A DNA stretch of 14,991 nt from Pseudomonadota bacterium. Its GTDB lineage: Bacteria; Desulfobacterota; GWC2-55-46; JADFVP01. This document shows, in pieces, positions 14,347-14,991 of this stretch. The position numbers and the translations under genes are program-made. The notes beneath the pieces are model-generated. The model had not been told where the DNA came from, searched no databases, and saw nothing but the letters and a program-made list of their open reading frames with translations. The DNA lies in the NCBI GenBank assembly GCA_015222595.1, contig JADFVP010000128.1, positions 1 through 14,991 on the forward strand, read 5' to 3'. The number at the start of each line of letters is the position of its first letter. The stretch's first letter is position 1.

Positions 14347-14934
14347 TTAGGCGCCCTTTTTGAGTTCTATCAGAACAAGCTTAACTATAGCCTTGAGTGA
14401 TTCAAAGACCCCGATGGAGTCCATCGCAATAGACTCGAAGTCCGGCACCCCGTCGGTATTGAGCACCTTACGGAGTTCTTCTACCGGTACGGCGCTCGGA
14501 AGGTCGCGCTTGTTGTACTGTATGACATAGGGAATGTTCGCGAGGCTGTAGCCCTGCTCTTCGAGGTTTATCTTCATGTTGTCGAAGCTCTCGATGTTGG
14601 CATCCATGCGCTCGACCTGAGAGTCGGCAACGTAGACTATTCCATCAACGCCTTTGAGTATCAGTTTGCGTGAAGCGTCGTAGAAGATCTGGCCTGGAAC
14701 GGTATAGAGGTGGAACCGGGTCTTGAAACCCTTGATGTCTCCGAGCGCGAGCGGCAGGAAGTCGAAGAAGAGCGTGCGCTCGGTCTCCGTGGCAAGCGTT
14801 ATCATCTTGCCCTTCGCCTCAGGGCGGGTCTTTTTGTAGATAACCTGCAGATTGGTGGTCTTGCCGCAGAGGCCGGGACCGTAGTAGACAATCTTGCAGT
14901 TTATCTCTCTCGAAGAGTAGTTAATAAATGACAT
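14347..14934 (-). CDS. mglA: MglA-type polarity/motility small GTPase
   Basis: A cytoplasmic Ras-like GTPase that sets cell polarity and, in Myxococcus, drives gliding and type IV pilus reversal with its GTPase activator MglB. The 195 residues match MglA closely. The P-loop is GPGLCGKT (19-26). The switch region is TERTLFFDFLPL (51-62), containing Arg53 and Thr54, the residues reported as intrinsic arginine finger and switch threonine in Myxococcus MglA. TVPGQ with Gln82 (78-82) follows, then YDASRKLILKGVDG (85-98) and the guanine-specificity motif NKRD (141-144). All catalytic residues are present, so this looks like an active GTPase. The start ATG at 14932-14934 has only a weak ribosome binding site. 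mglB, usually the upstream neighbour, would lie beyond the right edge if present; only 57 bases remain. Confidence 0.95.
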   Translation of the reverse strand: MSFINYSSREINCKIVYYGPGLCGKTTNLQVIYKKTRPEAKGKMITLATETERTLFFDFLPLALGDIKGFKTRFHLYTVPGQIFYDASRKLILKGVDGIVYVADSQVERMDANIESFDNMKINLEEQGYSLANIPYVIQYNKRDLPSAVPVEELRKVLNTDGVPDFESIAMDSIGVFESLKAIVKLVLIELKKGA

Positions 14935-14991
14935 CTACACCGTATAATATTTTATTGAAGTGCACTGAGAGTGCCCGGAAAGAACAGAACC

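Overview
The window looks like a stretch of bacterial chromosome, roughly half G+C, from a Deltaproteobacteria-like lineage (the Desulfobacterota/Myxococcota neighbourhood). This is inferred from a Myxococcus-type MglA GTPase, a pentaheme periplasmic cytochrome c, a PilZ-domain protein and a yqeY / mutS2 / dnaG / rpoD cluster. I cannot name the genus. Almost all genes are on the minus strand. I see no tRNA or rRNA gene, transposase, CRISPR array or phage gene.

Left part (1-3480): the N-terminal two thirds of the first half of histidyl-tRNA synthetase (hisS, minus) runs off the left edge. It is preceded by a small conserved-looking protein gene (776-1036, minus). A divergent region then leads to acs, acetyl-CoA synthetase (plus), which has its own sigma70-type promoter and ends in a very strong perfect hairpin at 3349-3397.

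Middle part (3480-6820): rpsU (ribosomal protein S21, minus, TTG start) is divergent from a coiled-coil lipoprotein gene (plus). Their promoters lie back to back and share an inverted repeat. Next come a PilZ-domain gene and a pentaheme cytochrome c gene (both minus), each set off by hairpin terminators, and a 471-base gap with a consensus-perfect promoter (TTGACA-16-TATAAT) that predicts a leader of about 275 nt for the cytochrome.

Right part (6817-14934): mglA, yqeY, a Nif3-family gene, mutS2, dnaG and rpoD follow one another on the minus strand. This is an expanded 'macromolecular synthesis' cluster joining translation-associated, recombination/ribosome-rescue, primer-synthesis and housekeeping sigma functions. 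rpsU, the usual partner of dnaG and rpoD, lies on the same strand about 3.1 kb beyond rpoD, with the cytochrome, PilZ and lipoprotein genes between. A GC-rich short-repeat patch sits between the Nif3-family gene and mutS2.

Most of the window is ordinary housekeeping DNA, and I did not find a convincing new multi-gene system. The points worth a second look are a sigma70 factor with a drastically shortened region 1.1, a MutS2 whose Smr domain has LNLL in place of LDLH/LDLR, a PilZ protein with a degenerate c-di-GMP motif, the long cytochrome leader, the divergent rpsU/lipoprotein promoter pair and the GC-rich repeats.
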